Origin: Arcobacter sp.
Lineage (GTDB): Bacteria; Campylobacterota; Campylobacteria; Campylobacterales; Arcobacteraceae
NCBI GenBank assembly: GCA_002869565.1
Contig: PKUJ01000006.1
Location: 5,270-69,269, forward strand
Direction: 5' to 3'
DNA: 64,000 bases
This document shows positions 23,656-33,301 of the stretch, piece by piece; positions within the stretch are counted from its first letter, which is position 1, and every line of letters starts with the position of its first letter. Both the position numbers and the translations under genes were made by a program. A model generated the notes under the pieces. That model ran no database searches. It saw nothing but the letters and a program-made list of their open reading frames with translations, and was not told the DNA's origin.

Positions 23656-25446
23656 ATGATTAGAAATAAACTACTAACTAGCGCAGTGGCCGTTACACTA
23701 TCTGCACTAATTAGCGGGTGCGTTACTTCAAACAGCACAGTAAATAATAGCCTGAATGAGGTTACAAAACCATCATATGCACCAGTTACTTACAAAGAAA
23801 TTCTAAATGATGAGAAATCTACGAATGATGTTCTTACCTATGGTATGGGACAAAAAGGTCAAAGATTTTCACCTTTAGATCAAGTTAATAAGGAAACTGT
23901 AAAAGATTTAGTTCCTGTATGGAATTTTTCTTTTGGTGGAGAGAAACAAAGAGGACAAGAGTCGCAACCAATTGTTAAAGATGGTGTTATGTATGTAACT
24001 GCATCTTATTCTAGAATTTTTGCAATTGAAATAGCTACAGGTGAAGAGTTATGGCAATATGATGCAAAACTTCCAGATGCAATTTTACCTTGTTGTGATG
24101 TTATCAATAGAGGTGCTGCAATATTTGATGATTTAATAATATTTGGAACATTAGACGCAAAACTTGTTGCTCTTAACAGAAAAACAGGAAAAGTTGTATG
24201 GAAAAAAAGAGTAGCTAAGTATAAAGATGGTTATTCAATAACTGCTGCACCTATGATTGTAAAAGGTATGGTAGTTACTGGTGTTGCTGGTGGTGAGTTT
24301 GGTATTGTTGGTAAAGTAGAAGCTAGAGATGCAAAAACTGGAGAAGTAATCTGGACTAGACCAACAGTTGAAGGTCATATGGGTTACTTAAATGGTAAAG
24401 AAAATGGTATTTCTGGTGGAGAAGCTGGTAAAACTTGGCCAGGTGATTTATGGAAATCTGGTGGAGCTGCAACTTGGCTTGGTGGAACTTATGACCCAGA
24501 AACAGATTTAATTTTTATGGGAACTGGAAATCCTGCTCCTTGGAATTCACATTTAAGACCAGGGGATAACTTATTCTCTTCTTCAAGATTAGCAATTAAT
24601 CCTGATACAGGGAAAATTGTATGGCATTTTCAAACAACTCCACATGATGGATGGGATTTTGATGGTGTAAATGAGTTAGTATCATTTGACTATGAAAAAG
24701 ATGGCAAAACTGTAAAAGCTGCAGGAACTGCTGATAGAAATGGTTTCTTTTATGTATTAAATAGAGAAAATGGTAAGTTTATTACAGCTAATCCTTTTGT
24801 TTCAAATATTACTTGGGCAACTGGGATTGATAAAAATGGTAGACCAATGTATACAGCAGATGGAAGACCAGGTAATCCAGGAACTGAAAGTAAAGGTAAA
24901 TCTGTATTTTCTGTACCTTCATTCTTAGGTAGAAAAAACTGGATGCCAATTTCGTATTCTAAAAATACAAAAATGTTCTATGTTCCTTCAAATGAGTGGG
25001 GAATGGATATTTGGAATCAACCAGTTTCATATAAAAAAGGTGCTGCATATTTAGGTGCTGGATTTACTATTAAACCAATTTTTGAAGATCATATTGGTTC
25101 TTTAAAAGCAATTGATCCATTAACTGGAAAAATCAAATGGAATTACAAAAACCCTGCACCATTATGGGCAGGAATTTTATCTACTGCTGGTGGACTTGTA
25201 TTTACAGGAACTCCTGAAGGTAAATTCTTAGCATTTGATGATGAGACTGGGAAAATCTTATATAAATTCAATGTAGGATCTGGAATTGTTTCTTCTCCAA
25301 TTACGTGGGAAGATAATGGTGAACAATATGTTGCTGTAGTATCTGGTTGGGGTGGAGCTGTTCCTTTATGGGGTGGTCAAGTTGCTAAAAAGATTAAAAA
25401 TATCAACCAAGGTGGAACGGTCCACGTATTTAAATTACATAGATAG
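23656..25446 (+). CDS. PQQ-dependent alcohol dehydrogenase, lipoprotein, lanthanide-type active site
   Basis: 596 residues. Lipobox ALISGC places a lipidated Cys at residue 22, so the enzyme should be membrane-anchored in the periplasm; most relatives are soluble. The eight-bladed quinoprotein fold is clear: the vicinal disulfide C146-C147 (LPCCDV), GTGNPAPWN for the metal-binding Asn, and [10 protein letters not shown]. In the last, D334 is the catalytic base and D336, two residues on, is the additional Asp that marks lanthanide-dependent enzymes (XoxF, PedH); calcium enzymes have Ala or Ser there. The substrate is probably a short alcohol. No own cytochrome gene follows, so PedF-type cytochrome is the likely acceptor. 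The pqq genes follow in the same operon. Confidence 0.9.
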   Translation: MIRNKLLTSAVAVTLSALISGCVTSNSTVNNSLNEVTKPSYAPVTYKEILNDEKSTNDVLTYGMGQKGQRFSPLDQVNKETVKDLVPVWNFSFGGEKQRGQESQPIVKDGVMYVTASYSRIFAIEIATGEELWQYDAKLPDAILPCCDVINRGAAIFDDLIIFGTLDAKLVALNRKTGKVVWKKRVAKYKDGYSITAAPMIVKGMVVTGVAGGEFGIVGKVEARDAKTGEVIWTRPTVEGHMGYLNGKENGISGGEAGKTWPGDLWKSGGAATWLGGTYDPETDLIFMGTGNPAPWNSHLRPGDNLFSSSRLAINPDTGKIVWHFQTTPHDGWDFDGVNELVSFDYEKDGKTVKAAGTADRNGFFYVLNRENGKFITANPFVSNITWATGIDKNGRPMYTADGRPGNPGTESKGKSVFSVPSFLGRKNWMPISYSKNTKMFYVPSNEWGMDIWNQPVSYKKGAAYLGAGFTIKPIFEDHIGSLKAIDPLTGKIKWNYKNPAPLWAGILSTAGGLVFTGTPEGKFLAFDDETGKILYKFNVGSGIVSSPITWEDNGEQYVAVVSGWGGAVPLWGGQVAKKIKNINQGGTVHVFKLHR

Positions 25447-25490
25447 TAATTATAAAAAAGTTAAAAATTCTTGAAAAGGAGGATAATCAT

Positions 25491-25565
25491 ATGAAATGGG
25501 AAACACCAATGTTCGTTGATAATAGATTTGGATTTGAAGTTACAATGTATATTTGTCACGTATAA
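25491..25565 (+). CDS. pqqA: PQQ precursor peptide PqqA
   Basis: 24 residues, too short for the ORF track. MKWETPMFVDNRFGFEVTMY contains the E-x-x-x-Y pair (E16, Y20) that PqqE cross-links and that becomes PQQ. A strong AAAGGAGG Shine-Dalgarno precedes it by nine bases, 45 bases after the dehydrogenase stop. A terminator hairpin behind it would favour excess peptide message over the enzymes. Confidence 0.95.
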   Translation: MKWETPMFVDNRFGFEVTMYICHV

Positions 25566-25597
25566 ATCTAGATTTTAGATTTTAAGATTTAAGTTAT

Positions 25598-25628
25598 AGA
25601 GTCAGATTTATCTGGCTCTATTTTTTTA
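25598..25628 (+). terminator. Attenuating terminator between pqqA and pqqB
   Basis: AGAGTCAGA, loop TTTA, TCTGGCTCT (one G-U pair), followed by ATTTTTTT. It is a complete intrinsic terminator inside the operon. Confidence 0.8.
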
Positions 25629-25674
25629 CTTGAGTTTATATTGATAGATTCAATTAAAAAAGGATGGAAAGATT

Positions 25675-26589
25675 ATGAAAATTCAAGTTTTAGGTTCAAG
25701 TGCTGGAGGAGGACTTCCTCAGTTTAACTGTAACTGTGATAATTGTCGAGGTTACAGAGAAGGTAAAAAAACTATTAAAAGAAGAACTCAGTCATCTATT
25801 ACAATAAGTGAAGATGGTGAAAATTGGGTTTTATTTAATACTTCACCTGATATTTTAGAACAAATTCATAATTCACCTTTTTTGCATCCAACAAAAAAAA
25901 GAGAAACAAAGATAAAAGCTATTGTTTTTATTGATGCTCAAATTGATCATACAACTGGTTTACTAATGTTAAGAGAAGGCTGCCCTCACGAAGTATATTG
26001 TACAAAAGAGGTAAATGAAGAACTTAATACCTCTTTCCCATTATTTAAAATGCTACAGCATTGGGATGGTGGTGGAACAAATTATCATGAGATAGTTCCA
26101 AATAATACAAAATTTGAAATTCCTATAATGCCAAATTATGAATTTTATGCACATCCACTTATTTCAAATGCTCCACCATATTCTAAATATAGAGACAAAC
26201 CTAGAGCTGGAGATAATATTGGTGTTGTTGTTGTAAATAAACAAACAGGAAAAAGACTTTTTTATCTTCCAGGACTTGGAGTTTTAGAAGAACATATTAT
26301 AAAAGAGATGGCAAAGGCTGATATTTTGTTATTAGAGGGAACTTTATGGACAAATGATGAGATGATTAAAGGGAATTTTTCTAAAAAACTTGGAACAGAA
26401 ATGGGACATGTTCCATTAAGTGGAGAAAATGGTCTAATAAAAGTTTTAGATAGTTTAGAAAAACCTAGAAAAATATTAATACATATCAATAATACAAATC
26501 CAATTTTAGATGAGAGTACTGATGAATATAAAGAGTTAATATCTCATGGGATTGAAGTATCTTATGATGGTATGAGTATAGAAATTTAA
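25675..26589 (+). CDS. pqqB: PQQ biosynthesis protein PqqB
   Basis: 304 residues, the usual length. [20 protein letters not shown] at the start, with its Cys zinc knuckle, and [16 protein letters not shown] are hallmark PqqB motifs. The metallo-beta-lactamase-like fold is used as an iron-dependent tyrosine hydroxylase acting on the cross-linked precursor fragment in the cytosol. Start ATG 25675 follows AAAGGATGG. It precedes pqqC by 22 bases. Confidence 0.95.
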   Translation: MKIQVLGSSAGGGLPQFNCNCDNCRGYREGKKTIKRRTQSSITISEDGENWVLFNTSPDILEQIHNSPFLHPTKKRETKIKAIVFIDAQIDHTTGLLMLREGCPHEVYCTKEVNEELNTSFPLFKMLQHWDGGGTNYHEIVPNNTKFEIPIMPNYEFYAHPLISNAPPYSKYRDKPRAGDNIGVVVVNKQTGKRLFYLPGLGVLEEHIIKEMAKADILLLEGTLWTNDEMIKGNFSKKLGTEMGHVPLSGENGLIKVLDSLEKPRKILIHINNTNPILDESTDEYKELISHGIEVSYDGMSIEI

Positions 26590-26611
26590 ATTTAAAAAAA
26601 GGGGAAGAATT

Positions 26612-27367
26612 ATGACTAAAAGAATGGATATATTACTGACAAAAGAAGAGTTTGAAGCAAAACTTAGAGGTATGGGAGAGATGTATCATATTCATCACCC
26701 TTTTCATGTAAGAATGTATGAAGGTACTTGCACTAAAGAAGAGATTCAAGGTTGGGTTGCAAATAGATTCTACTATCAAACTGCTATTCCTATTAAAGAT
26801 GCGGCAATTATGTCAAATAATCCACCACTTGAGGATAGAAGAAAATGGATAGATAGAATTATTGATCATGATAGTGTTGGTGGAGGAATTGAAGCTTGGT
26901 TGGAACTTGGTGAAGCTGTTGGACTTGATAAAGAAGATTTAATTTCACATAAATATGTTTTACCGGCAGTAAAATTTGCAGTTGATGCATATATAAATTT
27001 TGCTAAACAATCTCCTTGGAAAGAGTCAGCAATGTCATCTCTCACAGAGATGTTTGCACCTCAAATTCATCAACAAAGACTTGATACTTGGCCAAAAAAT
27101 TATCCATGGATTGAGCAAAATGGATTAAGATATTTTCAAAAAAGATTAAGTGAAGCAAGACGTGATGTACAACATGGTTTAGCTATGACATTAGAAGAGT
27201 TTGATACTATAGAGTTACAAAATAGAGCCTGTGAAATATTACAATTTAAATTAGATATTTTATGGACTATGTGTGATGCTTTATACTTAGCATACGAATT
27301 AAAAAGACCACCATACTTTAATATAAAGGATTGCAATGCAACTAGAAAAATCACTTGCAGTGAATGA
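26612..27367 (+). CDS. pqqC: Pyrroloquinoline-quinone synthase PqqC
   Basis: 251 residues. [14 protein letters not shown], then [18 protein letters not shown] and IDHDSV ... [14 protein letters not shown] are PqqC (TenA-like helical) motifs with the catalytic His and Tyr residues present. It carries out the last ring closure and oxidation with molecular oxygen. Its 3' end overlaps pqqD by 32 bases in another frame. AAGGGGAAG precedes the ATG. Confidence 0.95.
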   Translation: MTKRMDILLTKEEFEAKLRGMGEMYHIHHPFHVRMYEGTCTKEEIQGWVANRFYYQTAIPIKDAAIMSNNPPLEDRRKWIDRIIDHDSVGGGIEAWLELGEAVGLDKEDLISHKYVLPAVKFAVDAYINFAKQSPWKESAMSSLTEMFAPQIHQQRLDTWPKNYPWIEQNGLRYFQKRLSEARRDVQHGLAMTLEEFDTIELQNRACEILQFKLDILWTMCDALYLAYELKRPPYFNIKDCNATRKITCSE

Positions 27368-27605
27368 ACATTTTCAATTGCAATTTGAAGAAGCACAAGA
27401 GTGTTTCGTATTATTATATCCTGAAGGTATGGTTCAATTAAACCAAAGTGCTGGCGAGATAATGAATCTTTGTGATGGGAAAAACTCTTGTTTAGATATT
27501 GCTAAATTATTAGAAGAAAAATTTAATATGCCTGATTTAAAAAAAGATGTTGAAGCATTTTTACTTGAAGCAATGGAAAGAAAGTGGGTGGTTTATGGAA
27601 ACTGA
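27336..27605 (+). CDS. pqqD: PQQ peptide chaperone PqqD
   Basis: 89 residues. [27 protein letters not shown] and [18 protein letters not shown] match the PqqD RiPP-recognition fold that presents PqqA to PqqE. It starts inside the end of pqqC, with AAAGGA just before it, and its last codons overlap the pqqE start, so the three are translated together. Confidence 0.93.
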   Translation: MQLEKSLAVNEHFQLQFEEAQECFVLLYPEGMVQLNQSAGEIMNLCDGKNSCLDIAKLLEEKFNMPDLKKDVEAFLLEAMERKWVVYGN

Positions 27606-28698
27606 AATTAAGCCTCCACTTTGGCTTCTTTTGGAACTAACTCATAAGTGTCCTTTAGAGTGTTCTTATTGTTATAATCAATTAGATTTTGCAGGAACTA
27701 AAGATGCAATGAGTAAAGATGATTGGTTTAAAGTTATGGAAGAAGCAAGGGCAATGGGAGCAGTGCAACTTGGTATTTCTGGTGGAGAGCCTTTATTAAA
27801 TAAAGATATTGTAGAAATTGTAAAAAAAGCTAGTGATTTAAAATTTTATACAAATTTAATTACATCTGGAGTTGGTGGAGAACCTGGTATTTTAAAAAAA
27901 TTAAAAGATGCAGGATTAAAGACAATTCAACTTGGTATTCAATCTCATGATGAAAATACAATGACTCTTATTACAAATAATAAAACTGCTTTTAGAGATA
28001 AAATTGCATTTGCTAAAGAGGTAAAAGAGTTAGGTATGCAACTTATTGTAAATACTTGTATTACTAGACAAAATATTCATCAAGTTGGTGAGATAATTGA
28101 ATTTGCAGATAGTTTAGATGCAAACTATTTAGAAGTAGCAAATATTCAATATTATGGATGGGCCTTAGAAAATATAAATGCCTTACTTCCAACCCAAGAA
28201 CAATTAGATGAAGCAAAAAGAGTAACAGATTATTATCGAGAGAAAAGAAAAGATATGAAAGTATTTTTTGTAGTTCCTGATTATTTTGCAACAAGACCAA
28301 AAGCTTGTATGAATGGTTGGGGAAGTACCTTTTTAACTATAAATCCTGATGGAGTAGCACTTCCATGTAATACTGCAAATACTTTACCTTTAGATTTTCC
28401 AAATGTTAAAGATTCTTCTATAAAAGAGATATGGTATGACTCACATGCCTTTAATTATTTTAGGGGTGATAAATGGATGAAGCCAACTTGTCGTACTTGT
28501 GATGAAAAAGAGAAAGATTTTGGTGGATGTAGATGCCAAGCATTTGCTTTGACAAAAGATATGCATGAAGCTGATCCTGTTTGTGATAAATCAAGTTATC
28601 ACAATGTAGTAATTAAAAAAGTTGAAACAGCTTTAAAATCTTCAAATGAACCTATTTATAGAAATAAACAAAATTCGCTTTTATTTATAAATAAATAG
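27595..28698 (+). CDS. pqqE: Radical SAM enzyme PqqE
   Basis: 367 residues from ATG 27595. The earlier ATG in the track (27547) lies in pqqD, and [16 protein letters not shown] is the family's real beginning. The radical-SAM cluster is CPLECSYC; the C-terminal SPASM Cys set (CMNGWGS, CNTAN, CRTCDEKEKDFGGCRCQ) is complete. It forms the Glu-Tyr carbon-carbon bond in PqqA with PqqD's help. It is the last pqq gene; a terminator follows at 28702. Confidence 0.95.
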   Translation: METEIKPPLWLLLELTHKCPLECSYCYNQLDFAGTKDAMSKDDWFKVMEEARAMGAVQLGISGGEPLLNKDIVEIVKKASDLKFYTNLITSGVGGEPGILKKLKDAGLKTIQLGIQSHDENTMTLITNNKTAFRDKIAFAKEVKELGMQLIVNTCITRQNIHQVGEIIEFADSLDANYLEVANIQYYGWALENINALLPTQEQLDEAKRVTDYYREKRKDMKVFFVVPDYFATRPKACMNGWGSTFLTINPDGVALPCNTANTLPLDFPNVKDSSIKEIWYDSHAFNYFRGDKWMKPTCRTCDEKEKDFGGCRCQAFALTKDMHEADPVCDKSSYHNVVIKKVETALKSSNEPIYRNKQNSLLFINK

Positions 28699-28701
28699 TA
28701 A

Positions 28702-28737
28702 ATAAGCGTAAGATTTTATCTTCCGCTTATGTTATTT
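28702..28737 (+). terminator. Terminator after pqqE
   Basis: ATAAGCGTAAGA / TCTTCCGCTTAT stem with one mismatch and loop TTTTA, followed by GTTATTTT. Confidence 0.7.
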
Positions 28738-28866
28738 TGTATTTAAAAATTGTTACATTTATTGTCTAATTAGTTATTTTTACTAAGATCCTTTTAAATC
28801 TATCTTTAATTTTAATATTAAGTTATATAATACACACAGAAAATAAGCTTATAAAATGAGATATTG

Positions 28867-30489
28867 ATGAAAAATAATATATTTGCAGGTCTAACAGTTG
28901 GAATTATTGCATTACCATTATCAATGGCATTAGCAATAGCCATTGGTGTTCCCCCTCAAAATGGTCTTTACACAGCAATAATAGCAGGTATTGTAGCTTC
29001 TATATTTGGAAGTAGTAAAATAAATATTTCAGGTCCAACAGCAGCTTTTGTTGTAATTTTGATTCCAATAGTGCAAGAGTTTGGACTTTCTGGGCTTCTT
29101 CTTTGTGGTCTTATGTCAGGATTTATTCTTTTATTAATGGGTTTTTTTAAACTTGGAAATTTAATAGAGTTGATTCCTTATCCTGTAACTGTAGGATTTA
29201 CAACTGGTATTGCAGTTGTTATTGCAACTTTTCAAATAAAAGATTTTTTTGGTTTAAATATTGAACATTTTACTGGACATTTTCATCAAAAAGTTTATAC
29301 TTTAATCTCTTCCTTTCCTACATTTAAATTAACTGAATTACTTGTTGGTATTGTAACTTTGTTTATTTTAATTCTTTGGCCAAAAACAAAAAGTAAAATA
29401 CCAGCAGCTTTGATATCTCTGACTATAGTTACTATTGCCGTTTATTTATATAATGATTCTAATCCAAATATGCAAATATCAACTATCTATTCAACATTTG
29501 AGTATCATATTGGAAATATACAAGGCAATGGTATCCCTCCTATTCCATTACAATTTACTATACCTTGGAGTGGCTATTCAATTGATGATATAAATCTTGA
29601 TATGTTTTATAAACTTATTCAACATAGTGTAGCAATTGCAATCTTGGGAGCCTTAGAATCATTACTTTGTGCAGTTATTTCAGATGGTATGACGGGAAAT
29701 AGAACTAATCCAAACAAAGAGTTAATAGGTCAAGGACTTGCAAATATTTTTGTTCCATTTTTTGGAGGAATTCCAGCAACTGCTGCAATTGCTAGAAGTG
29801 TTGTAAATATAAAAAGTGGAGGAACTTCAAAAGTTTCATCAGTTATACACTCAATTTTTATTTTACTATCTATAATATTTCTTGCTCCAATTTTATCATA
29901 CTTACCAATGGCTTCTCTTTCAGCATTGCTTCTTGTTGTAGCTTGGAATATGTCAGAGGTTAAACACTTTGCAAATATTATAAAAGTTGCACCTAAGCAT
30001 GATGTGTATGTTTTACTAACTTGTTTTATTTTGACAGTATTACTTGATATGCAAATAGCAGTTGGTGTGGGGATGGGATTGGCTTCAATTCTATTTATTA
30101 AAAGAACAATTGAGTTATATTCAATTAATTTAGTAAATAATGAACACTCATCTCGACATTTAAATATTCCAGAGCATGTTGCAATATATGATATAAATGG
30201 CCCAATGTTTTTTGGTGCAGCACAAAGTGCACTTAAAACTTTAATGGATACAAAAGATGATATTAAAACAGTTATTTTGAATTTAGAGCATGTTACTATG
30301 ATAGATATGACAGCACTTGTTGCCTTTAAATCTATTATAGATAACTTTGATAGAAATAATAAAACTCTGATAATAACAGGTGTAAATAATAGAATTTCTA
30401 AAAAATTTGAAAGATTTGGAATAAAATTTAATGATGATAAATTAATAATGAAAAAAGATATTAACAGTATATTGGATGAATTAGAATAA
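28867..30489 (+). CDS. SulP-family anion transporter with STAS domain
   Basis: 540 residues from ATG 28867 (a TTG one codon earlier is listed). About eleven helices start with GLTVGIIALPLSMALAIAIG and SKINISGPTAAFVVIL, the SLC26/SulP signature. The C-terminal ~110 residues form a STAS domain (NLEHVTMIDMTALVAF). It is an inner-membrane importer of sulfate, bicarbonate or organic anions; the substrate cannot be read. A TATAAT at 28826-28831 gives its own promoter. It lacks the GCTATA operator, so its tie to the PQQ genes is only positional. Confidence 0.85.
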   Translation: MKNNIFAGLTVGIIALPLSMALAIAIGVPPQNGLYTAIIAGIVASIFGSSKINISGPTAAFVVILIPIVQEFGLSGLLLCGLMSGFILLLMGFFKLGNLIELIPYPVTVGFTTGIAVVIATFQIKDFFGLNIEHFTGHFHQKVYTLISSFPTFKLTELLVGIVTLFILILWPKTKSKIPAALISLTIVTIAVYLYNDSNPNMQISTIYSTFEYHIGNIQGNGIPPIPLQFTIPWSGYSIDDINLDMFYKLIQHSVAIAILGALESLLCAVISDGMTGNRTNPNKELIGQGLANIFVPFFGGIPATAAIARSVVNIKSGGTSKVSSVIHSIFILLSIIFLAPILSYLPMASLSALLLVVAWNMSEVKHFANIIKVAPKHDVYVLLTCFILTVLLDMQIAVGVGMGLASILFIKRTIELYSINLVNNEHSSRHLNIPEHVAIYDINGPMFFGAAQSALKTLMDTKDDIKTVILNLEHVTMIDMTALVAFKSIIDNFDRNNKTLIITGVNNRISKKFERFGIKFNDDKLIMKKDINSILDELE

Positions 30490-30505
30490 ATATTAAGAAT
30501 TTATT

Positions 30506-31165
30506 CTAATTTGGCCTTTCTACCATGTATCCAATTCCACGAATATTTATAATAAAGTCTTCTTTTAGTACTTTTTTTACTCGATTTACTTCCGCTCTTA
30601 TTGTAGCATTATCTATGTAGTCATCATTCCAAACATAATCTCTAAACATATCATAATTACAAACTAAACTTCTATTTGCTGCAAGTAAATCTATGATTTG
30701 GATTTGTCTTTTTGGTAGTATTTGAGGTTCATTGTTAAACAGTAAAATCATATTTTTAGAGTCATAACTATAAGATTTTGATAATCTTTTGTGTTCTTGA
30801 GGTACTTGTCTTGTTTGTAAAATTTTATTAATTCTTAGTGTTAACTCTTTTAAGTGAAAAGGCTTTTTCAAATAATCATGACAACCTATATCAAAAGCTC
30901 TAGTAATATCTTCTATATCAATTAGTGCTGAAATAAATATTGTAGGTACCATTCTTTTTTGTTTATGTAAATCTTCTAAAATAGATATACCATCTTGATC
31001 TGGTACATTTATATCAAATACTAAAAGATCAAATTGTTCATTTGCCAATTTTTCTACGCAGCCATTTCCATCCATTGTAGAAACTACTGCATGTCCTGTT
31101 GATTCAAGATATTGAGTTATTGCTTTATTTAACATAATATCATCTTCTAAAAGTAATATTTTCAT
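30506..31165 (-). CDS. OmpR-family response regulator, candidate PQQ-regulon activator
   Basis: 219 residues. The receiver has LLLEDD, phospho-acceptor D51 in LLVFDINVPDQDG and the conserved Lys in YLKKPFHLKEL. The C-terminal winged helix ends NATIRAEVNRVKKVL ... IINIRGIGYMVE. The ATG overlaps the kinase stop by four bases, so the two are a pair. OmpR/PhoB-type regulators bind direct repeats of about 11 bp just upstream of the -10 box. That is exactly the layout of the seven GCTATA operators in this island, which makes this protein the best candidate for the activator (inference). Confidence 0.88.
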   Translation of the reverse strand: MKILLLEDDIMLNKAITQYLESTGHAVVSTMDGNGCVEKLANEQFDLLVFDINVPDQDGISILEDLHKQKRMVPTIFISALIDIEDITRAFDIGCHDYLKKPFHLKELTLRINKILQTRQVPQEHKRLSKSYSYDSKNMILLFNNEPQILPKRQIQIIDLLAANRSLVCNYDMFRDYVWNDDYIDNATIRAEVNRVKKVLKEDFIINIRGIGYMVERPN

Positions 31166-33057
31166 TTACATCCTTTAAACGAATAAGAAAAACTTGTCTC
31201 TTCTAAATTAGATTTTACATCTATAAGAACATTTTCTTCTTCACAAATTCTTTTGACTAAATTTAATCCTAGTCCAAACCCATCTTTTGAATGTTCTTCT
31301 CTATAATATTCATCAAATATTTTTTCAGGGTTTTGTATTTTTCTAGAATGACTAGTAACTATAAATTTCACACACTCATTATTTTGAATAATATCAACTT
31401 TTATAGGATCTCCTTTAAAAGTATATTTTATAGCATTTGTAATTGAATTATCAATAATTCTTTGTAGTTTTGTTTCACTGAAATCTACTAAGATTTTTTT
31501 ACTATTGGTTTTAAATAAAAATTTTGAATTTGTCATAGTTATTGCTACACTCTCGAAAAAATCTACTCTATTTCTTACAAAATCTATCAAATCAATGGTG
31601 TAAACTTTATATTCAACTTGGTCTTTTTTTACTAAGTAACTCAAATCATCATAGATTGAGAAGATATTTTTAACCGCAACTTCAATATTTTCTAAATAAG
31701 TACTCTTTCCATATTCCATTTCATGTAAATCAATATTACTAACAATAACGGAAAGGGGAGTATTTGTTTCATGAACAGAGTGTCTTAAAAATAGTTTTTG
31801 GTTTTTTAAAAGGTGTTCAGAATAGGCTATTTGTTTTTCTAAAGCCTTTGCTTGTTCATTTTGATCTTTTGCACTTTGCTGAATTAGACTAGTCAAGGCT
31901 TGAATGCTTCTTGAATAGGCAAGATCTTGGCTACTTACCATATTATTTGATGGTGCCTGTTGTATATTTAAATCAGGGTTTTCTGATAAACCAACTACTG
32001 TAATTGTTTCATTTGTTAATTCATTTTTATTATCTGCATGAAAAAATTCTGCATAAGTAAAAAATCCAGAAGTTGTAGCAACTGATGCAAAAGGCTCAAT
32101 TTCAATTCTTGTTAAACTTTGCATATATCTACGTCGTGCCATACAAGAGTAAATAAAAAAGGTTTCAGCAGGTTTTGATTCAATATTTTCAAGATATTCA
32201 AAAGGAGTATTAATTATTCGTTCTGCATCAGCAAATCCAATTTTTACTTTATCTCCTTGATATAACCCTCCTGCACAACCTAAACTTCCATCTGGGTATT
32301 TAGTAACTGTTGCTCTTGCTATTGATATACCATTTCTTTCAACCATTAGTGGAAACTCTGTAAAAGTTGCTAAATTTCCACTACCTAAATATTTTTTATA
32401 AAAATCTATTGCTCTCATTCCTGAAATTTCATAGATTCTATTACCCTCTATTCTATCAATTGTATGTTCTATTCCTATTGGAGACCAACCATGTTTTATG
32501 TCATTTTGAACTTGAAGTATATCTGAGTTTAAGGATATAGCAACTGCACCATGATCGATAATTTCTGTTCCTGAAGAGATAAATGTTCTTAAAAATTTCC
32601 CATTATCTCCTGCCATTCCTCCTGCAACCATAATTGAACTATTAAAAGAGTTTATTCCTGCAAGATATTTTTCTCCATTAGTATATGTACTATCTGTGAA
32701 TGTTATAATTAATTTTGTATTTGGGGTAACTATATCTTGTGCTATTTCATAACCATTTTTAAAAGAATCTCCATGGTTTTTTATAGATGTTTTAACTGTT
32801 GTATTCTCAAAAGTAGATATAGCTATTATTGTTTTAAGTGTAGAAACTTTTGTATTTTTTATTTCACCATCAGTAGTGGTTCCTATACAAATAGCATGTG
32901 GTAAATTTCTAGATAAAGTATCAATGATAAATTGTAAAGTGCTTTCATCATTACCACAAAAAACTTGTATCAAAATATTTTTTTGTCTTTTAAAAAAAGC
33001 GTAATCAATTTCATCTTTAAATAGATTGTTTTGAAAAGTATAGTTGTATGTTCTCAT
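31162..33057 (-). CDS. FIST-domain sensor histidine kinase
   Basis: 631 residues with no membrane helix, so cytosolic. Residues ~1-200 are FIST_N (CIGTTTDGEI, VAGGMAGDN) and ~210-370 FIST_C (YEISGMRAIDFYKKYLG ... FIYSCMARRRY). A short coiled linker, the H-box VHETNTPLSV (H429) and an HATPase domain (N-box DNSITNAIKYT, G-box DGFGLGLNLVKRI) follow. FIST domains bind small ligands, probably amino-acid-like. FIST kinases near PQQ alcohol dehydrogenases are known in other bacteria, so the kinase may sense a substrate or product of alcohol oxidation. It is divergent from the aldehyde dehydrogenase gene. Confidence 0.88.
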   Translation of the reverse strand: MRTYNYTFQNNLFKDEIDYAFFKRQKNILIQVFCGNDESTLQFIIDTLSRNLPHAICIGTTTDGEIKNTKVSTLKTIIAISTFENTTVKTSIKNHGDSFKNGYEIAQDIVTPNTKLIITFTDSTYTNGEKYLAGINSFNSSIMVAGGMAGDNGKFLRTFISSGTEIIDHGAVAISLNSDILQVQNDIKHGWSPIGIEHTIDRIEGNRIYEISGMRAIDFYKKYLGSGNLATFTEFPLMVERNGISIARATVTKYPDGSLGCAGGLYQGDKVKIGFADAERIINTPFEYLENIESKPAETFFIYSCMARRRYMQSLTRIEIEPFASVATTSGFFTYAEFFHADNKNELTNETITVVGLSENPDLNIQQAPSNNMVSSQDLAYSRSIQALTSLIQQSAKDQNEQAKALEKQIAYSEHLLKNQKLFLRHSVHETNTPLSVIVSNIDLHEMEYGKSTYLENIEVAVKNIFSIYDDLSYLVKKDQVEYKVYTIDLIDFVRNRVDFFESVAITMTNSKFLFKTNSKKILVDFSETKLQRIIDNSITNAIKYTFKGDPIKVDIIQNNECVKFIVTSHSRKIQNPEKIFDEYYREEHSKDGFGLGLNLVKRICEEENVLIDVKSNLEETSFSYSFKGCK

Positions 33058-33170
33058 GATGTAATTGTAACATAAAATAAAATATTTTTTATAAAAAATT
33101 AATTAAATTTCAAATGCTATTTTATTGCTATGTATACCTAAATAGCGTCATTTTGGCACTATTCATTTTC

Positions 33171-33225
33171 GCTATATTCAAGCTATATTATTGGCTATAT
33201 TCAGGCTATAATATTAATGTAAACT
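33171..33225 (+). promoter_or_regulatory. Tandem PQQ-regulon operators and promoter of the aldehyde dehydrogenase
   Basis: GCTATATTCAAGCTATA at 33171-33187 and GCTATATTCAGGCTATA at 33194-33210, 23 bases apart start to start (about two helical turns). Nine bases and TAAACT at 33220-33225 follow. It is the only double site seen. Confidence 0.87.
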
Positions 33226-33301
33226 TTCATTACAGAAAAAATCTGATACAAAATATTTGTTCAGATTAATTCAACAAAAACTAATTATAAAAGGAAAAAA
33301 A

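Noticed and set aside
33257-33301. Extended N-terminus of the aldehyde dehydrogenase
   Set aside because: There is no Shine-Dalgarno before it, and the family start MAYAKPTFKPQYENF follows AAAGGAAAAA at ATG 33302.
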